A DNA stretch of 64,000 nt from Trebouxia sp. TZW2008 (taxonomy: Eukaryota; Chlorophyta; Trebouxiophyceae; Trebouxiales; Trebouxiaceae), in the NCBI GenBank assembly GCA_002118135.1, contig BDIU01000036.1, forward strand, positions 248,001 to 312,000, given 5' to 3'. This document shows positions 36,183 to 49,228 of this stretch, one piece after another. Under the pieces are notes generated by a model, which was given only the letters and a program-made list of their open reading frames with translations, had not been told where the DNA came from and did no database searches. A program made the translations under genes and the position numbers. Every line of letters begins with the position of its first letter. Position 1 is the first letter of the stretch.

Positions 36183-36614
36183 CTGTCGGCGATAAACGAG
36201 ATCAGTCAAGCCAGTGATACCACTCAGTGCCAACCAGGTAGCGGAATGATGCGCAAAGCTGAGAAACGTTCAGACCAATTGTCGACTTGCAGCTGGTGCC
36301 ACGCGTGTGCACGCACGCTTGCCCTTCAGCGGTGTTCGCGACAGCAACTTCAAATGTGCGTGTGCAGGAAACGACTTACAAGAAGTTGTCCCTGGGACGG
36401 TGGTAGCGATTAATGTTTTGCCCTCCAGACGCTGACTGTCTCTCGAACCGAGCTGACCTTCTTGACGAGCAGGAGAGCACGACTAACACCGTGCTATTCT
36501 CGCAGACGTGTCGAGGAATGAGACACCTGTGACAGCAACATCTGCGTCCGCGACTGACCGACTCGGAGTGAACGTATCAGTCGTGATCAGCTTACAACAC
36601 AGCGTGGCGGTTGG
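36183..36614. promoter_or_regulatory. Likely bidirectional promoter, SERF-like / PP5
   Basis: 432 bp between divergent ATGs at 36182 (minus) and 36615 (plus). GC-richer than the flanking introns, with several CG dinucleotides. No clear TATA box. Confidence 0.45.
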
Positions 36615-39600
36615 ATGAGCGACGATACCTCCACGGCAGGAACTCGCGAACCTGAACAGAATGGCAAGCACATTTCTGCTCCCGATAGTGAGGCCGCATC
36701 AGCAGAGAAGTTCAAGAACGAGGCTAACGACGCGTTCAAAAGTGCGGCTGGCTGTGTACAGCTTGCCAATAGATTGCCTGAGATACAAAATGCAGACCCA
36801 GTGCCCTTATTGCAGGCAAAAACTACTTGTTGGCAATTGAGCTGTACGGCAAAGCTATAGACAGCAACCCGCTGAGTGCTGTATACTATGCAAACAGAGC
36901 GTTTGCACATATCCGGCTGGAAACCTATGGCACTGCTGTTGAGGATGCAACCCAGGCAGTTGAGCTGGATCCCAAATATGTCAAGGTACTAGCAGAAGGC
37001 TGACGTGCATCAGCCTCAGGCATTCTTTTTCTTAGCTGGTCCATTGCTTTCTCTGATATGCTTACCACGAGCCATGATGAGCAGCTGAGTAAGACCAGAA
37101 AGGGCATTTCCAAGATGTCATGCTCATGCATGCATAGTACAGTACAGGCAACAGTTGCATAACGAATGAATTAGTTTACTGAAGCAACCTGCTGGAGGTA
37201 TGCATTCCAGGTGAACTACAGCCAATTTCAATCCATGTGTGGTATTCAGGGCTACTATCGCCGTGGGGATGCTCATTATGCACTGGGCAAATACAAGCTA
37301 GCCTTGAAGGATTTCAAGAGCGCAGCAAGGCTGTCCCCACGGGATCCAGACTTGAGAAAGAAGTTGACTGCCTGTGAGAAGGAGGTCAAGCGAATACGAT
37401 TTGAGGAGGCCCTAGCGACACCAGTAAGCTTGTGAAAGTCTTTACACCTCCACACAGTCTTTCAGCAAGTGCGTGCTGTGCACAGGCCAGATGTTGGCTT
37501 GGGTCTTAGCAGTTGTATCTCAGCTGCAACTTCAGCTGTGTCTGATGGATTTGGTCTTTGCAGGATGTGGCCACAACCCCTGTGGCTGAGACTGTTGATC
37601 TGGCCAGCATGTCAGTTGAGGACAGCTATGATGGTCCTCATCTTGAAGGTAAGGAGCCGTGTCATGCCTGCAACTGCTGCCCTTATTTGCAAGAGTTAAG
37701 TGTGTCACCTTCAGCCATTGTCATCTGCTCACTGCAGGCAGCATTGAGCAAGGGTATACAGTGACCACAGGCTTCATGAAAGACATGCTGCAGAGATTTA
37801 AAGATCAGAAATTGATACACCGGCGATATGCATTTGCCATCATACTACAGGTACTTTGGCTTCAACAGACAAACATTGTGACTCGCAGCACCCATTTGCT
37901 ATGCCTTCCAAATTTGGTTGCTATGCAAAGTCACTAAGTACTGCAGCTGACATGCATTGCTAAACCTCTGCTGCAGGCATATGAGATTCTGAAGCGCCTC
38001 CCCTCTTTGGTAGATGTGCCAGTTCCTGAGGGCAAGAAAGTCACTGTCTGTGGTGATGTGCATGGGCAGTACTTTGACCTGCTCAACATTTTTGACATCA
38101 ATGGCCTCCCTTCACAAGAGAACCCTTACCTATTTAATGGTGAGGAAACCTGCACAATGGCTGTGCTGTGCATATATACATGATGCCTGACCTAGCTCAA
38201 CCTGTTCCAAGATCAGCGGACATGCCAAAAGACACAACTCTGGCTGATTGTGGCAACAAACCTTGACAAGCGCTCACATCTCATGCAGCCCATGTCAAGT
38301 GGCCAAAACCATGACTCCTGTGAATGCATGCTTAGGTGACTTTGTGGACCGGGGTTCATGGTCAGCTGAGATCATTCTGACTCTGTTCGCATACAAAGCC
38401 ATGTACCCAGAGCATGTACATTTAGCTAGGGGGAACCATGAGAGCCGTGGCATGAATAAGATCTACGGCTTTGACGGGGAGGTCAGTGCAGTTCCCAGAT
38501 TCCATGCTTTCCTGTACACCTGATATGTAGCACACTGACAAATTGGCTTGCATGAAAATGCACATTGCATGTCAGCAAATGTGCAGCATCACAGCAGTAC
38601 AGGGAAAGGATTTCTGATCTGTAAGCATTGCAACACCTTTGTGCATGTCACATAAGTAACGTGAGCCTTTGGTGAGTGTGAGCTTACCTGCAGATCCAGC
38701 ATAAGTTCTCAAACCAGATGATTGAGCTTTTCAGAGACACCTTCTGCTGGCTCCCCTTGGCACACGTCTTAGACAACCGCGTCCTTGTTGTTCACGGCGG
38801 CCTGTTCAGCAAGGATGGCGTCAAGCTGTCTGACATCAGGGGCATCGACAGGCACAGGCAAGTACTCACAGTGTTCATTGTATTCGTCTGGTGCAGAAGC
38901 TGTCCTTGCCATCCTGTTTGATCAGCTGTTGATCACAATTGCAACTGTCAGGACACACTGCTTGTTTTGCTGTTTGCCTCTTTGGCATTCACAATATTCA
39001 CTCTTGCAGCAGAGAAGCATCTGCTGCTTCAAGGCTATTGCTGCATGGCACATTGGGTGGTTTTATGTCCACATGCCATTCTGAGCTGGACTGGGATACC
39101 TCATTGACGGCTTCAGCATTGTGATGCAGAGAGCCTCCTGAGGATGGCTTGATGTGTGAGCTGCTGTGGAGTGACCCCAAGCCAGCTGAAGGGAGGGGAC
39201 CTAGTCAGAGGGGGGTGGGTGTGGGCTTTGGCCCTGATGTCACCCGTGACTTCTTGCAGGATAACAACCTAGACCTATTGGTCCGCAGTCATGAGGTGAT
39301 TGGGCCTGTGCTATTTGAATGCTGCAATGAGCCATGCAATTCCATCAAAGTGTCTGAGGGTGCTGCAATGTGCTTGTGTACTGCTGTAGCAGTGAGCATC
39401 TAATTAGCACCTCGGAATCTAGCTAGCAGTGCCTTGTATCTCATACGCGCTCTGTAACAGCTGCCATGTGCTGTGTGCTTTGCATGCATGTGCTGCAAGC
39501 GTGTTCGTATGGACTGAGGACTTGAGTTCATTGGTGCAAGCAGGTGCTGAGTCCAGCTCTGTCATATTCATGTGCAGGTGAAAGATGATGGGTATGAGAT

Positions 39601-39796
39601 TGCGCATGATGGCAACTGCATCACTGTCTTCAGCGCTCCCAACTATTGCGATCAGATGGGCAACAAGGGCGCCTTCATCACCTTCACTGGCGGTGACATG
39701 AGTCCTCAATTCACCCAGTACTCAGCTGTGCCTCACCCTGATGTCAAGCCTATGGCATATGCTTCATCAATGATGGGAAGTATGTGGGGCTTTTGA
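36615..39796 (+). CDS. PP5: Serine/threonine protein phosphatase 5 (TPR phosphatase)
   Basis: Ten exons (36615-36741, 36816-36985, 37250-37423, 37564-37648, 37738-37850, 37977-38139, 38336-38481, 38694-38857, 39130-39295, 39578-39796) give 508 residues, close to the usual 480-500. Three TPRs occupy residues about 28-140 ([49 protein letters not shown]). The PPP-family catalytic motifs are intact: GDVHGQ (about 249), GDFVDRG (about 278), GNHES (about 310), HGGLFS and SAPNYCDQ. The C-terminus keeps the family's [11 protein letters not shown] helix. PP5 dephosphorylates Hsp90 clients; the TPRs bind Hsp90 and hold the enzyme inhibited. The intron after IDRHR uses a GC donor (CAG|GCAAGT at 38858); the nearby GT alternative runs into a stop. 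An Asp/Ala-rich linker lies between TPR and catalytic parts. Confidence 0.97.
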
Positions 39797-40659
39797 GGCA
39801 AGAACTGCAGTGGTTAGAAGATAGTATATGACCAGACGTAATGAATCATATGCTGCGGGTGACTGACGCCATCTCGCCTACAGAAATTCTAAATCAACAT
39901 ATTATACTGGTCTCCCTCTTCCTTCAGCTGACAAGGAGTACTGCTATGACATCAGGCTGCTTGCTTTCTGATCTGGCAGGCTGTCATGCTTTGTTTCTCA
40001 GCTCCTCTTTTGATGCAGGCTTCTGAGTTGCATTTCATCATATCATGTCCGTCTATAGTGAGCACATATTGCAATTGCAAGCTCAAGCTATGAAGAAACA
40101 TCGCCGAAAGTTTGATGAATTTTTGCAATTCTTGACTTTGTTACAGCTGACGGGTTGACCTACTTAGAACAGATGTACCTGATGCCTCAAAAGCTAGCGT
40201 TCTCACAATCAAAGTGAAACTTCCTGCTGTATCAGAAGCATCAGCAGCATCAGTCTGTAAAGCAAACAATGTTCATGCTCTCGGAAAGAGAGGCCAGTGT
40301 ACCGACTGTAACATACGAGTGGGTCAGATTGAAAAGTGTCCATTTACTTGTTGGGCACTTGCAGCTGATCACCATACCGCTCGCAAAGAGCAGTGTATCA
40401 CTGCAGTTGATCGACAATTGCCTAACAGTCCACACACAGAATAACATACAAGTACAAATTCAGACCTGAGTCAATAATGATTCACCTATAACATATTGAG
40501 CATGCCAAGGATGACAATGCTGGTGACTTTGCTCGACAGATCAACAGAAAGGCGACCAGCCTCTAAGTAAATGCGCATTCTGGATGAATACAAGATCAGA
40601 CAACACTGAAGATGGGATCATGGCTGCCAAGCAGCAGCTCAGCTGCAAGGACTACTTTT
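39797..40659. other. Convergent intergenic region, no gene seen
   Basis: This lies between the 3' ends of PP5 (+) and XPF (-) and probably holds both 3' UTRs. ORFs on both strands are short and without recognisable content. Confidence 0.5.
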
Positions 40660-43600
40660 TCAAGACATGACAGGACAAACAGCATCCAACCACTCTCGCA
40701 ACTTCTTTGCAGCAGCAGCTCCACCCATGATGCCCTCCAAGCGCTGCAAGGGCAAGTCAGCCAGGCCTGCTAGGCTGGAAGCAGCATTCATGAGAGGTCT
40801 AAAGTTGGCTTCTGTCACTCCTGGCAGACGCCTCAGCATGTCAACAGCAGCTGTGTTGACGACAGCTTCAGCTGCTCCATCAGGCACACCCTCGCTGTCC
40901 AATGGTACTCCTGCCACATGCAGTTGCACTTTAAGCTGAGCTCGCTAAAAGAAGCGCCCGTCATAATGCCTGACAGTGTTGTGATGTTCCTGTCGATTTT
41001 TTTCTTCCACGATATCATATTGATGCAAGGCTAGCACAACTCGCTCTGTCAATTTACTTATGTTGACCCAGCAACTGATAACTGGCAAAAGAGCGTGGAG
41101 TTGTGCAAGGGTTATATCAAGTGTTGCTGGGTACGAATGTGCAAGTTGCTTGAACAGGAACTCACCAACAGCGGCTGCAGTGACTGGGTCAGGATCATCT
41201 TGGTTGACCTTGAGCGCCTGGAATATGTCAGCTGTGGCATGCAGTGAGCGGGACCAGATGATCCTCAGGCGCGGGAAGTGCAGAGTCAGTAAGCACAGCT
41301 TGCTGATCAGGCTGTGTGGCTGCAGCAACACAATATCAGAGTCATGCAGTGAGCATGATGGCGCCACATCACGTGCAGGCCAAAGTCTCCTTCTGCTTTG
41401 CAAGCGAAAGTAGAAGCAAATGGCATGCTAGCTGAGCATACGAACAATTGTCACGCAACAAGACTTTCAGCTGTCAAGGCAATGTCTGTGAGGTGTGTTG
41501 AGCACTACAAGATGACAATGGAGGGGCACCCATCAGAACATCCTTGCACTGCTGAACTCTGCTTTGAAGCGCCACATGCAGCTGCCTTACCGAGATGTCA
41601 GCACCAATCTCAGAGACAGAGTGGAGAGCAAAGGCCTTGTCCCGCTCAAACTCAATCAGGAGGATTGGCGTCTTGTAATTGCGCGACATGGCTTCTGCTT
41701 GGTGATACAGGCGGCCGGAGATGAAGGAGCCCTTCAAGTCACTGATGGACTTACGCTCCACACACATCTCAGGAGACAGAATATAGTCCCCAACCTGTGT
41801 TTCAACAAACAGTGCAGCCTTGCACTCAAGATTCTTGAGGCCTAATTGAGCAACAGCAGATATATGCCCTGAATGTGTTGGTGAATGCGTCAATGAAGAC
41901 AATTTGTTTAGGTTGCCCCACTATTGACAACAGCATGCGCATGGCAGAGACTCATGTGTCAATTGTCACTGCAACAATAGACAGCAAGCACTACATCTAC
42001 GCAGAGCTTTTGTGGCTTGTGACCAGATGCATGCCTGACATAGGGGCATTGCAGTGCAACATGAGGAGTGAGGAATGAGCAGATGTATAGCGCACCTCCA
42101 GTGTGACTGGCACAATTTGCAGGCCCTGCTGGTGCAGCACTGAGGGCAGGCTGCTCATGAACTCACGAACATCAATGACCAGCTTCTTTGGCACTGGTCT
42201 GTTGCTCAGGCGCCCACCTGTGGACACACATGCAGCTGATGACTCGGCACATGCACATGTTGGCAACAGCACCTTGTATTGTCTTGAGGATTTGCTGGTT
42301 GCATGTCACTCAAACCAGCTCAAACCAGCAGAAAATTTCTGTTTGGTCACAAGTTTGATTCAATAGCATGGCATTGGAAGTACAACTGCGCAGCTATATA
42401 CAGAACAGACAGTCTCTCAGGAGCCTCAGAGTGCAGTACCTGCTCTTCTGGTCAGGGCGTTGTAGTTGGTGCCTGGCAGAGCCTCTAGTACATCTGGGTG
42501 CATCAGGGCCTTGGGACCAACAACCACCTGCCAGCAACATGCTCTGAAAGTCAATTTAGCACCATGCTTTTGACATGGACACAGCAACATGATCATGACA
42601 CCAAGAGCGTAACATGAGACATCTCAGCATCATGCTCTCTGTATTGATTCAGCAACATCCTGTTGACATCAAGGGCACAGCGTGAAACCTTTCAGCGCAG
42701 TATTCTCAGCCGTAATTCAGCGACATGCTTTTGGCAACAAGGGCACAGCATGAGACCGCAGGCAGACCAGGTACACGTCAGAGGTGTGTGCTGATACGAG
42801 CACACACAGGTATAGCTGTGCACTGTACACAACAAAAGCAGTGCAGATGCATGGAGCTTGAGGTGTGCAGCCAATAATTGCATCATATGAGATTGACAAA
42901 TTGGGATGCAGTTTGCAGGGCCATTGTGAGGGGCAGTCATGTCAGGTTTGGCTGACAACTAGACCTGTGCTAGATCTTGGGCCAAGTCAGGTAGCACCAT
43001 GTGTTCCTTTTGCCTGATCAGATCCTTGAACATGCGCACCTGCAGCAACAAGGTGACCATCACAGAAGATGGAAGGGGGAGCTCAAAGGGGGGGGGGACA
43101 ATCACAATTTTAACAATAAGTGCGGCCTTGACGCAGAAAAGAAAACGGCTACTGTAAGAAGACAGACAGAAAGAAGCTTGATGACCAGACCAGACCTGGC
43201 AAGTACTCTGCAGCACCCGGGGGGTGCTGCAAGACATGCAGCACATGACTGGCACTGCCTGCGTTCATCATGCACATTGTGACACGCAGTTGAGACGTAA
43301 GCAATGCAGCAGCATGGGATACAGACACGAAGACATGTGTCTGGGTAGGGTGAAGTCATGCCCCTCACCTCTCGTGCAACAGCAGCAGCAAACTTGTCAG
43401 CCTCTTGACTGTCCTCATACAGCAGATTGTACACTCGGACTGGCCATTGAGGCCGTTCAGCTTTGTAGATCTGCACCCGAAGCAAATGATCAGATTGCAC
43501 ATCCTGTGCATTGGTCAAAAATCTTGAGTTGGTCAGTTGGCTGCTGAATACATGCAAAAGACATGCCTAGATGTCATGCAAGAGTCCGGACCAGCCAGAC

Positions 43601-46600
43601 ATGCAAGAAGCAGACTCCATCAGGCTTGCAGTGCATCAGCAGCAGCTAGCTTGGGTAAACGGCTAGATGTTGAGGCAGTCATATCCTGACTGAGAGCTGT
43701 TACATCAGCCGAATGGCAACATGCTACTGCAGCAATTGACTGTACCTCAAGCTGACGCACAAATGTGACATCTGGGTCATACACCACAACAAAAGCTGGC
43801 TTGACATCCCACAAGATAGTTTCCTGGCGGCTATCTAGTGCATAGAAGGTGACATCTTTGAGCAGGCCTTCATCGCTGTCACCCTCTGCTGCTGCAGCAC
43901 AGAAAAACGGATGATAAGGTCCAGACAGAAAGGCAAGATGTGTTCATTAAATGCAACATTAAAGACAAAGCTTATTCAAACGCTGATGACCTGCAAAAGT
44001 CGATACAGCAACAAAGGACTCACACACCTGCCTGCCAAATAGAAGGCAAGAAGAGCAGTCTCTGCATCAAACACGTAGCTCATGATCTCTGCATTCACCT
44101 AGACGTGTTGCTCTACAAAGCTTTGGGTACATAACATTGAAGGAAAGAACCGTCTTCACATGTACACAAAACAGAAACAGAGAGAATCAATGTATATCTG
44201 CATGTAGATGCAAGTGCATGTACAAACATGCGCGCTGACCCTGTGGTGCCTGACTTGTCTTTGGCTGTGGGGACTCGGGGCCATTGGCGGTGCCAGGTTT
44301 GGAGGCAGGCCCCTTGCACCTACCCCTGCCCCGCCCCCCAGGGACAAACTGGCCAGCCTCCTGCTGGGCCTGCACCACCTTGGCCTGTTTCAGTAAGGCC
44401 TGCTCCTCATGTGGCGTCGCACCACGGCTGCTGAACTGGGCTGCACGCATGGCCTCCAACCTACACAGTGTGACATGAACATCAAATTTGATCATGTCGT
44501 TCACTCATGCAGATTTTGCAGCTGGGGATGTACAGAGGCCATCAACAGCCTTAAACAGCCATGGATTGAGCAAAAGCGCATATTGCATGTGTTGGGAAAG
44601 ACAGGCAATCTAGCTGTCGGCAAAAGAATTCCAAAGGATTGCTACAAGAGCAAGGCTTTCAGGTTTGTAAAAGGGCAGGCATGAGTCGTGAAAGTGACCT
44701 CTAGACCTGTGATACCATAGCTTGCTTACACGGACTGTGCACAAGCAAGGAGACCTTGTGCTGAGTGCAGGGGCACCCCCTTGCGTCAGCAGTGCCAAAC
44801 TGCTGCTTTGGTACAGTCAATGCAGCTTGTGGCACACTCACAGCTGCTGCAGACTGCTTTTGCTGCTTGAGCTGACCATAGCAGCCAATGTCACCAACCA
44901 GAAGGCGCTGCATTGAGGGCCTCTGCAACCAGGAACATGGCAGCAGGTGCTTCACATGTCATGATTGGGTTGAGGACATGCCTATCGCTGGATTGACCAG
45001 AATAGCTCTCCCTGCCAGCAGAGCCAGATGAACCACCCCTGCGCCCCCCTGATCGCCCCCTGCCCCTGAAGCCGCCCCGCCCTCCTGGTGCACCACTGCG
45101 TGACTTGTTGTCCAGGCGGTGCAATAGGTAGGCTGAGAAAAGCTGTTGCATGAGAGCTGCAGGTCCTCCGCCTCCTAGGCAGCTCTTCAGTTGCAAGCAT
45201 GTCCTGGCCTGCGAAGGCCAACAAGCCTAGTGATTGCGGGAGTGCCATGTGTTGTGTACTGTCTGCTTTGCACTTGCAGTGACATTGCTATGTGCGACAA
45301 TGTTGGTATGCAGCTGCGTTATTTGCACCTTCAACTTAAGGACGCAGGATGCGCATGGCAGCATATCAGACACAGCTGTTGCACAAGGGCCATCCGCAAC
45401 AAGACGCCTGTAGAAGAGGGGGAAATGATCACCTCCTGTGCAACAACTAGTATGGAGGCCTTGGCAATGTCTTGCTTCATGTTGCTTCCTTGCAGGACGC
45501 CATTCTCAGGCGCCTGATCAGTCGTTAGACGTGAGCGTTCCTGCTGTATCTCCTGCAATCACTGGCCATTGATCATGCCAGGCAGAACACACAAGCTTTG
45601 TGCAGCATATGGGAATGTATGCAGTCAAGCCGACGCAAGCGCATTCATAGTCGCATTACTGTGTCTGTTAGAGGCAGTTGCTTGCAGGGCAGACTAGTAT
45701 ACTCTGCAGCATGTTACAGAAATCTCCTTTCATATCAACTGCACTGTGTACCAAGAAGAACTGCCTAACAGCAAATTAATCTAACTCAAAAGGATCACTG
45801 CAGTCAGCATGCAGTGATTGGGTCTCAATTGCATATCCTGCCCAAGAATTGTCCTTATGTTGAGTGTCCTTAAATCAAGTGGTCCCTGTACCTGCAACAC
45901 CTCCTGTACCAGGCCCCATTTGGGCATCTCCTCCAGCACAGCTTCCAGCTGAGGGCCACCTGCACCAGTGCTGCCTGCTTCAACAAACACAGGCTATGCA
46001 ACACAAGCTATGCAACACAAGGTATGCAATACAAGAAATGAAATACAAGATATGCAACACGATGCAACACAACCTATGCAGCACAAGCTATGCAGCACAA
46101 GCTATGCAAGACAAATCATGCAACACAAGTTGTTTAGTACAAGCTATGCAACACATGCAGTAGGGAAGCCAGCTACGCTGCTTGTTGATGACATGATGCT
46201 GGCAGGAAGCATAATCCTAGCTGGTAAGAGCAGACAATCCCTACAGCATGAGTGCAGCAAGCTGCAAAAACAGCAATGCATCTTGCCGCAGGCACCTGGT
46301 GGAAGCAACAGGTTGCTTGTGATCAAAAGTTTTTGCAACACAGCAGCAAAAATAGACTGTGTTGCTCTTTGTTGACATGCAATCAGCAACCCACCAGCCG
46401 ATGTAGTATTTGCAGATACATTCTCGCTGCGTTTGCGCTTGCCAGCTGCCCCTTTTGCATCAGATTTGAGGGTGTAAACACGCCGCTTGGCCTGCAGGAC
46501 AGGATGGCCCGGATGTTGAACACAGGCATCAAAATCATTGCACAGCTATTTGAAGTGCACTCAGTGAGGGCAACGTTTGCAGTTAATGCACAGTGACAAT

Positions 46601-48569
46601 AGCAGAGCAGAGACCGTCCTGCAAGGATGACATTGTGTCAAGCCATGCATTTTCTTTCACATCAGCAAGGAGGTAGATGTGGCAATTTCATGCCTTTTCA
46701 TAATGTCTTGGAGCACAATCTTGAGAAATTACCTGCTCAAAAATGGTGTGGGCTGCATCATGGAATAACCATACAGAGGTGACACCTTCTGTGGCGCGCA
46801 AGTTCTCCAGATACATCAGGAAGGTGACTGCATCAAATCGCAACAGGTACTCTGCAAGGGCTCGCAGCGTTCGCAAATCTTGCACCAACTGCATGTAGCA
46901 CATCAAGCAGCTTGACTCCAGACAGACTTGCAGTCAAGTCAAGCAAACGACTCAAGCACACGAGGAGCTGGACCACTTCATCTCAAAATATTGTACTTGC
47001 TGTGTGGATCAGACTGCTTGCACACATTGTCATCAGCAATGCCCAATTGAACCACTCTGCACATACAAATTTGGCTTGCATTGATAGCATTGCAAAAACC
47101 ATCATGGCTGGAAAGCTCACCTGCTTAGTTTTTGGGCTGACAGTATTCCATACACTGTCCAGTTGACGCCGCACAATATCATCAAAGCTTTTGAAGAGGC
47201 CTTGCTCTAAAGTGAGCTCGCTGGTGTCGATCTTGTTGGACTTGCGCAGCTCTTTGACGCAGGAGTCCATCAAGTCAGAAATTGCATCATATATAGCGCT
47301 CATAGGTGGACTGAGGCGTAACCACATCTCTACCAACTGCAAACCCACACCTTTTTGGTGGAGTCTCACAAACATGCAATATGCTTTCATGAAGCTTGCA
47401 AGCAGTGGGCACTGGTGGGAACTTGTAGGCAGCAGCAGCAGTACTAACACATTCAAGGACCTACCTCACATTCACTGCTTTCTAAAGAGTCTTTGACTGT
47501 GCCCTGATATCTGGGCCACAAAAACAGCCTTCGTAGATACAGAGCCTTCATTGTCTTTTCAATCTGCAGCAGGTTTTGGGTTAGTTCATGTGCTGCTGAG
47601 ATGGCATGCAACGCTTCTGATGCCCTGAGCAATAACAAGAGGCTGCACCAAGATGTCAAACTGTTGAACCTTGACTGACGTACCTTGTTGAAGCCAGACG
47701 CAAACCCTGTTGGCTGGTCTGAGAATGCTCTGACAAAGCCACTTTTGTTTGCCATTCTATACAGCCGGACAGCAAAAGCTTCGCCTGATGCGTCTGTCAC
47801 TCTGTGTGCATTCATTATGATCATGCCGGCAATGTGCTGCCCTTGTATGCGGGCATTCAACATGTCAACAACTAATATCCTGGTGGTCACAAACAAACAG
47901 GGCTTGCTCCTATACAAATCAATTCTGCCGGCAGCTGAAACCTCATTTGTCACATCATATGGCATGAACAACTCTGATTCATTCTCGATTTGTCCATTTG
48001 TTTGCATTTGTGCTGCAGACTCATCAGCTTCCGTCTGAGCAGCAATTGATGCAAAATCTGGTGCTGCAGAGCTGTGTGTCTGGTCTGTAGCTGAGTCCAT
48101 CAGTTCAAGCTCCTGATACAGCATGCTGCGCTGCCAGTCAGCACATCCAAGCACTAGAACAACGCCTTGCTGACTTGCTGCCCTGCAGGCACAGCTGATT
48201 CACAGTTGACATAGAGCACCTTTGCTGGCTTTGGTAACACACGTGAGTGAAAGGAATGTTGCTCAGCAGGCGTGATTTACCTTCGCCTTTCCATGTGCAG
48301 TCTGAGGATCACTGCCACTGCCTTCTGCCAGCCCATGCCCGCGGACGTGACACACATACCGTCCTCCTGGATGAGTTCCTGCACCATCTGCGTGGCAGAA
48401 GATCACAAACAATTGATTGAGCCACATTGATGTGTGCACGCGACGTGCGCTTTCGTCCCTGTAGCATTAGCTCCGCTTTGATCAGGTTGTAGATCGCGGT
48501 GTGCACCTGGCGTTGAAATGGCAAGAGGCTTCTCATAAGGCCGTCAATGAGCTGATCCTCGCTGGACAT
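40660..48569 (-). CDS. XPF: XPF (ERCC4/RAD1) structure-specific endonuclease
   Basis: XPF with ERCC1 cuts 5' of lesions in nucleotide excision repair and crosslink repair. Exon 1 is 48569-48507 ([11 protein letters not shown], ending LLPFQRQ) and exon 2 is 48387-48281 ([20 protein letters not shown]). The inactive SF2 helicase part covers 48.2-46.4 kb ([48 protein letters not shown]). The linker at 45.2-44.2 kb is RG-rich. The nuclease domain has [31 protein letters not shown], then [18 protein letters not shown], so the GDx(n)ERKxxxD catalytic motif is intact. [20 protein letters not shown] follows. The last exon (40910-40660) holds the tandem helix-hairpin-helix ([26 protein letters not shown]). 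Introns contain several satellite-like repeats. Exon borders in the linker are uncertain. Confidence 0.95.
42532..42765. repeat. 68-bp tandem repeat in an XPF intron
   Basis: Units starting CAGCAACAT or CAGCGACAT begin at 42582, 42650 and 42718, exactly 68 bp apart. Each also carries an AAGGGCACAGC-like block and an ATTCTCAGC-like block. A partial unit starts at 42532. About 3.5 diverged copies. It lies between XPF nuclease exons. Confidence 0.7.
45993..46158. repeat. Short tandem repeat, CTATGCAACACAAG type, in an XPF intron
   Basis: About eleven imperfect copies of a 14-15 bp unit (CTATGCAACACAAG). Variants read CTATGCAGCACAAG, TATGCAATACAAG and CATGCAACACAAG. It lies on the intronic side of the helicase-linker exons. 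Confidence 0.75.
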
Positions 48570-48836
48570 CACAGACTAAGCGGTGGCCTTGGCGCTGCAG
48601 AATTGCGTGTTTCTGTTGACACACTGCGGTCGAGGACGGGAGTTGTCGCAGGGGATGCGCAACAGCTAGAATGGCTGGCGAACGACCAGAAAGCGCAGCC
48701 GCTCCCGACGCTATAGTCCAGGGAGCGGCGACGTGCCGGCCACTTGTGCTCAGAGAGAGAGAGAGAGAGTAATCCCTGACGACATTTTGCGCCAGCGGTG
48801 GAAGACGAAGGACAGCAAGAGAGGGCAAAAGAGTTC
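48490..48836. repeat. XPF head segment, copy A of a duplicated block
   Basis: This covers the XPF first-intron start, exon 1, the ATG and about 270 bp upstream. It is recognisably similar, in the same orientation, to 57318-57636. Shared blocks include GATCGCGGTG, CACTGCGGTCGAGG or CAGTGCGGTCGAGG, CGACCAGAAAGC, CGGCGACGTGC and GCGCCAGCGGT. A GA-repeat run (about 48754-48768) is present only in this copy. Confidence 0.8.
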
Positions 48837-49228
48837 CTTTCCAGCCCTCGGTAGATGAGGTAACACTGCCGGAGCATTTGTAACTGATACTTAACATCAA
48901 CTGGGCATATACAGTGAGATTAGGTTTGTCAAGCCAAGGAATTTATAAAATGTTTGTTTGTGCCCTGGAATGCTTCGAAGCAAGCCCTGACAGCACCTAC
49001 TCTAGTCACATCTGAATGCCATGATACACAACTCAAGTGAACTTGCAACACAGGAAGCAGCAAGACTATGCGCTGGACAGCTTGCCAGCTGCTCACCATG
49101 ACATGTGCGCTCGGCAGCGTGAGCAGCGCATCGCTTGCAACTTTGGTTGTCTGTTGGTCTCCTCTGCAGTAGATGACGTGAATCTGCATTTGTCATCGCT
49201 CAGGATCGTTCAACAGGGGCCTTCCTGA
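48837..49228. other. Region between XPF and the coiled-coil gene; first exon not resolved
   Basis: The coiled-coil gene needs a start codon upstream of 49229, because its first readable exon is open from 49229 but lacks an early ATG. ATGs occur here, for example at 49099, with a plausible GTGAGC donor shortly after, but none could be confirmed. Confidence 0.35.

Noticed and set aside
45993..46158. Repeat array considered as a CRISPR
   Set aside because: Unit is too short, there are no unique spacers, and the context is an intron in a eukaryotic gene.
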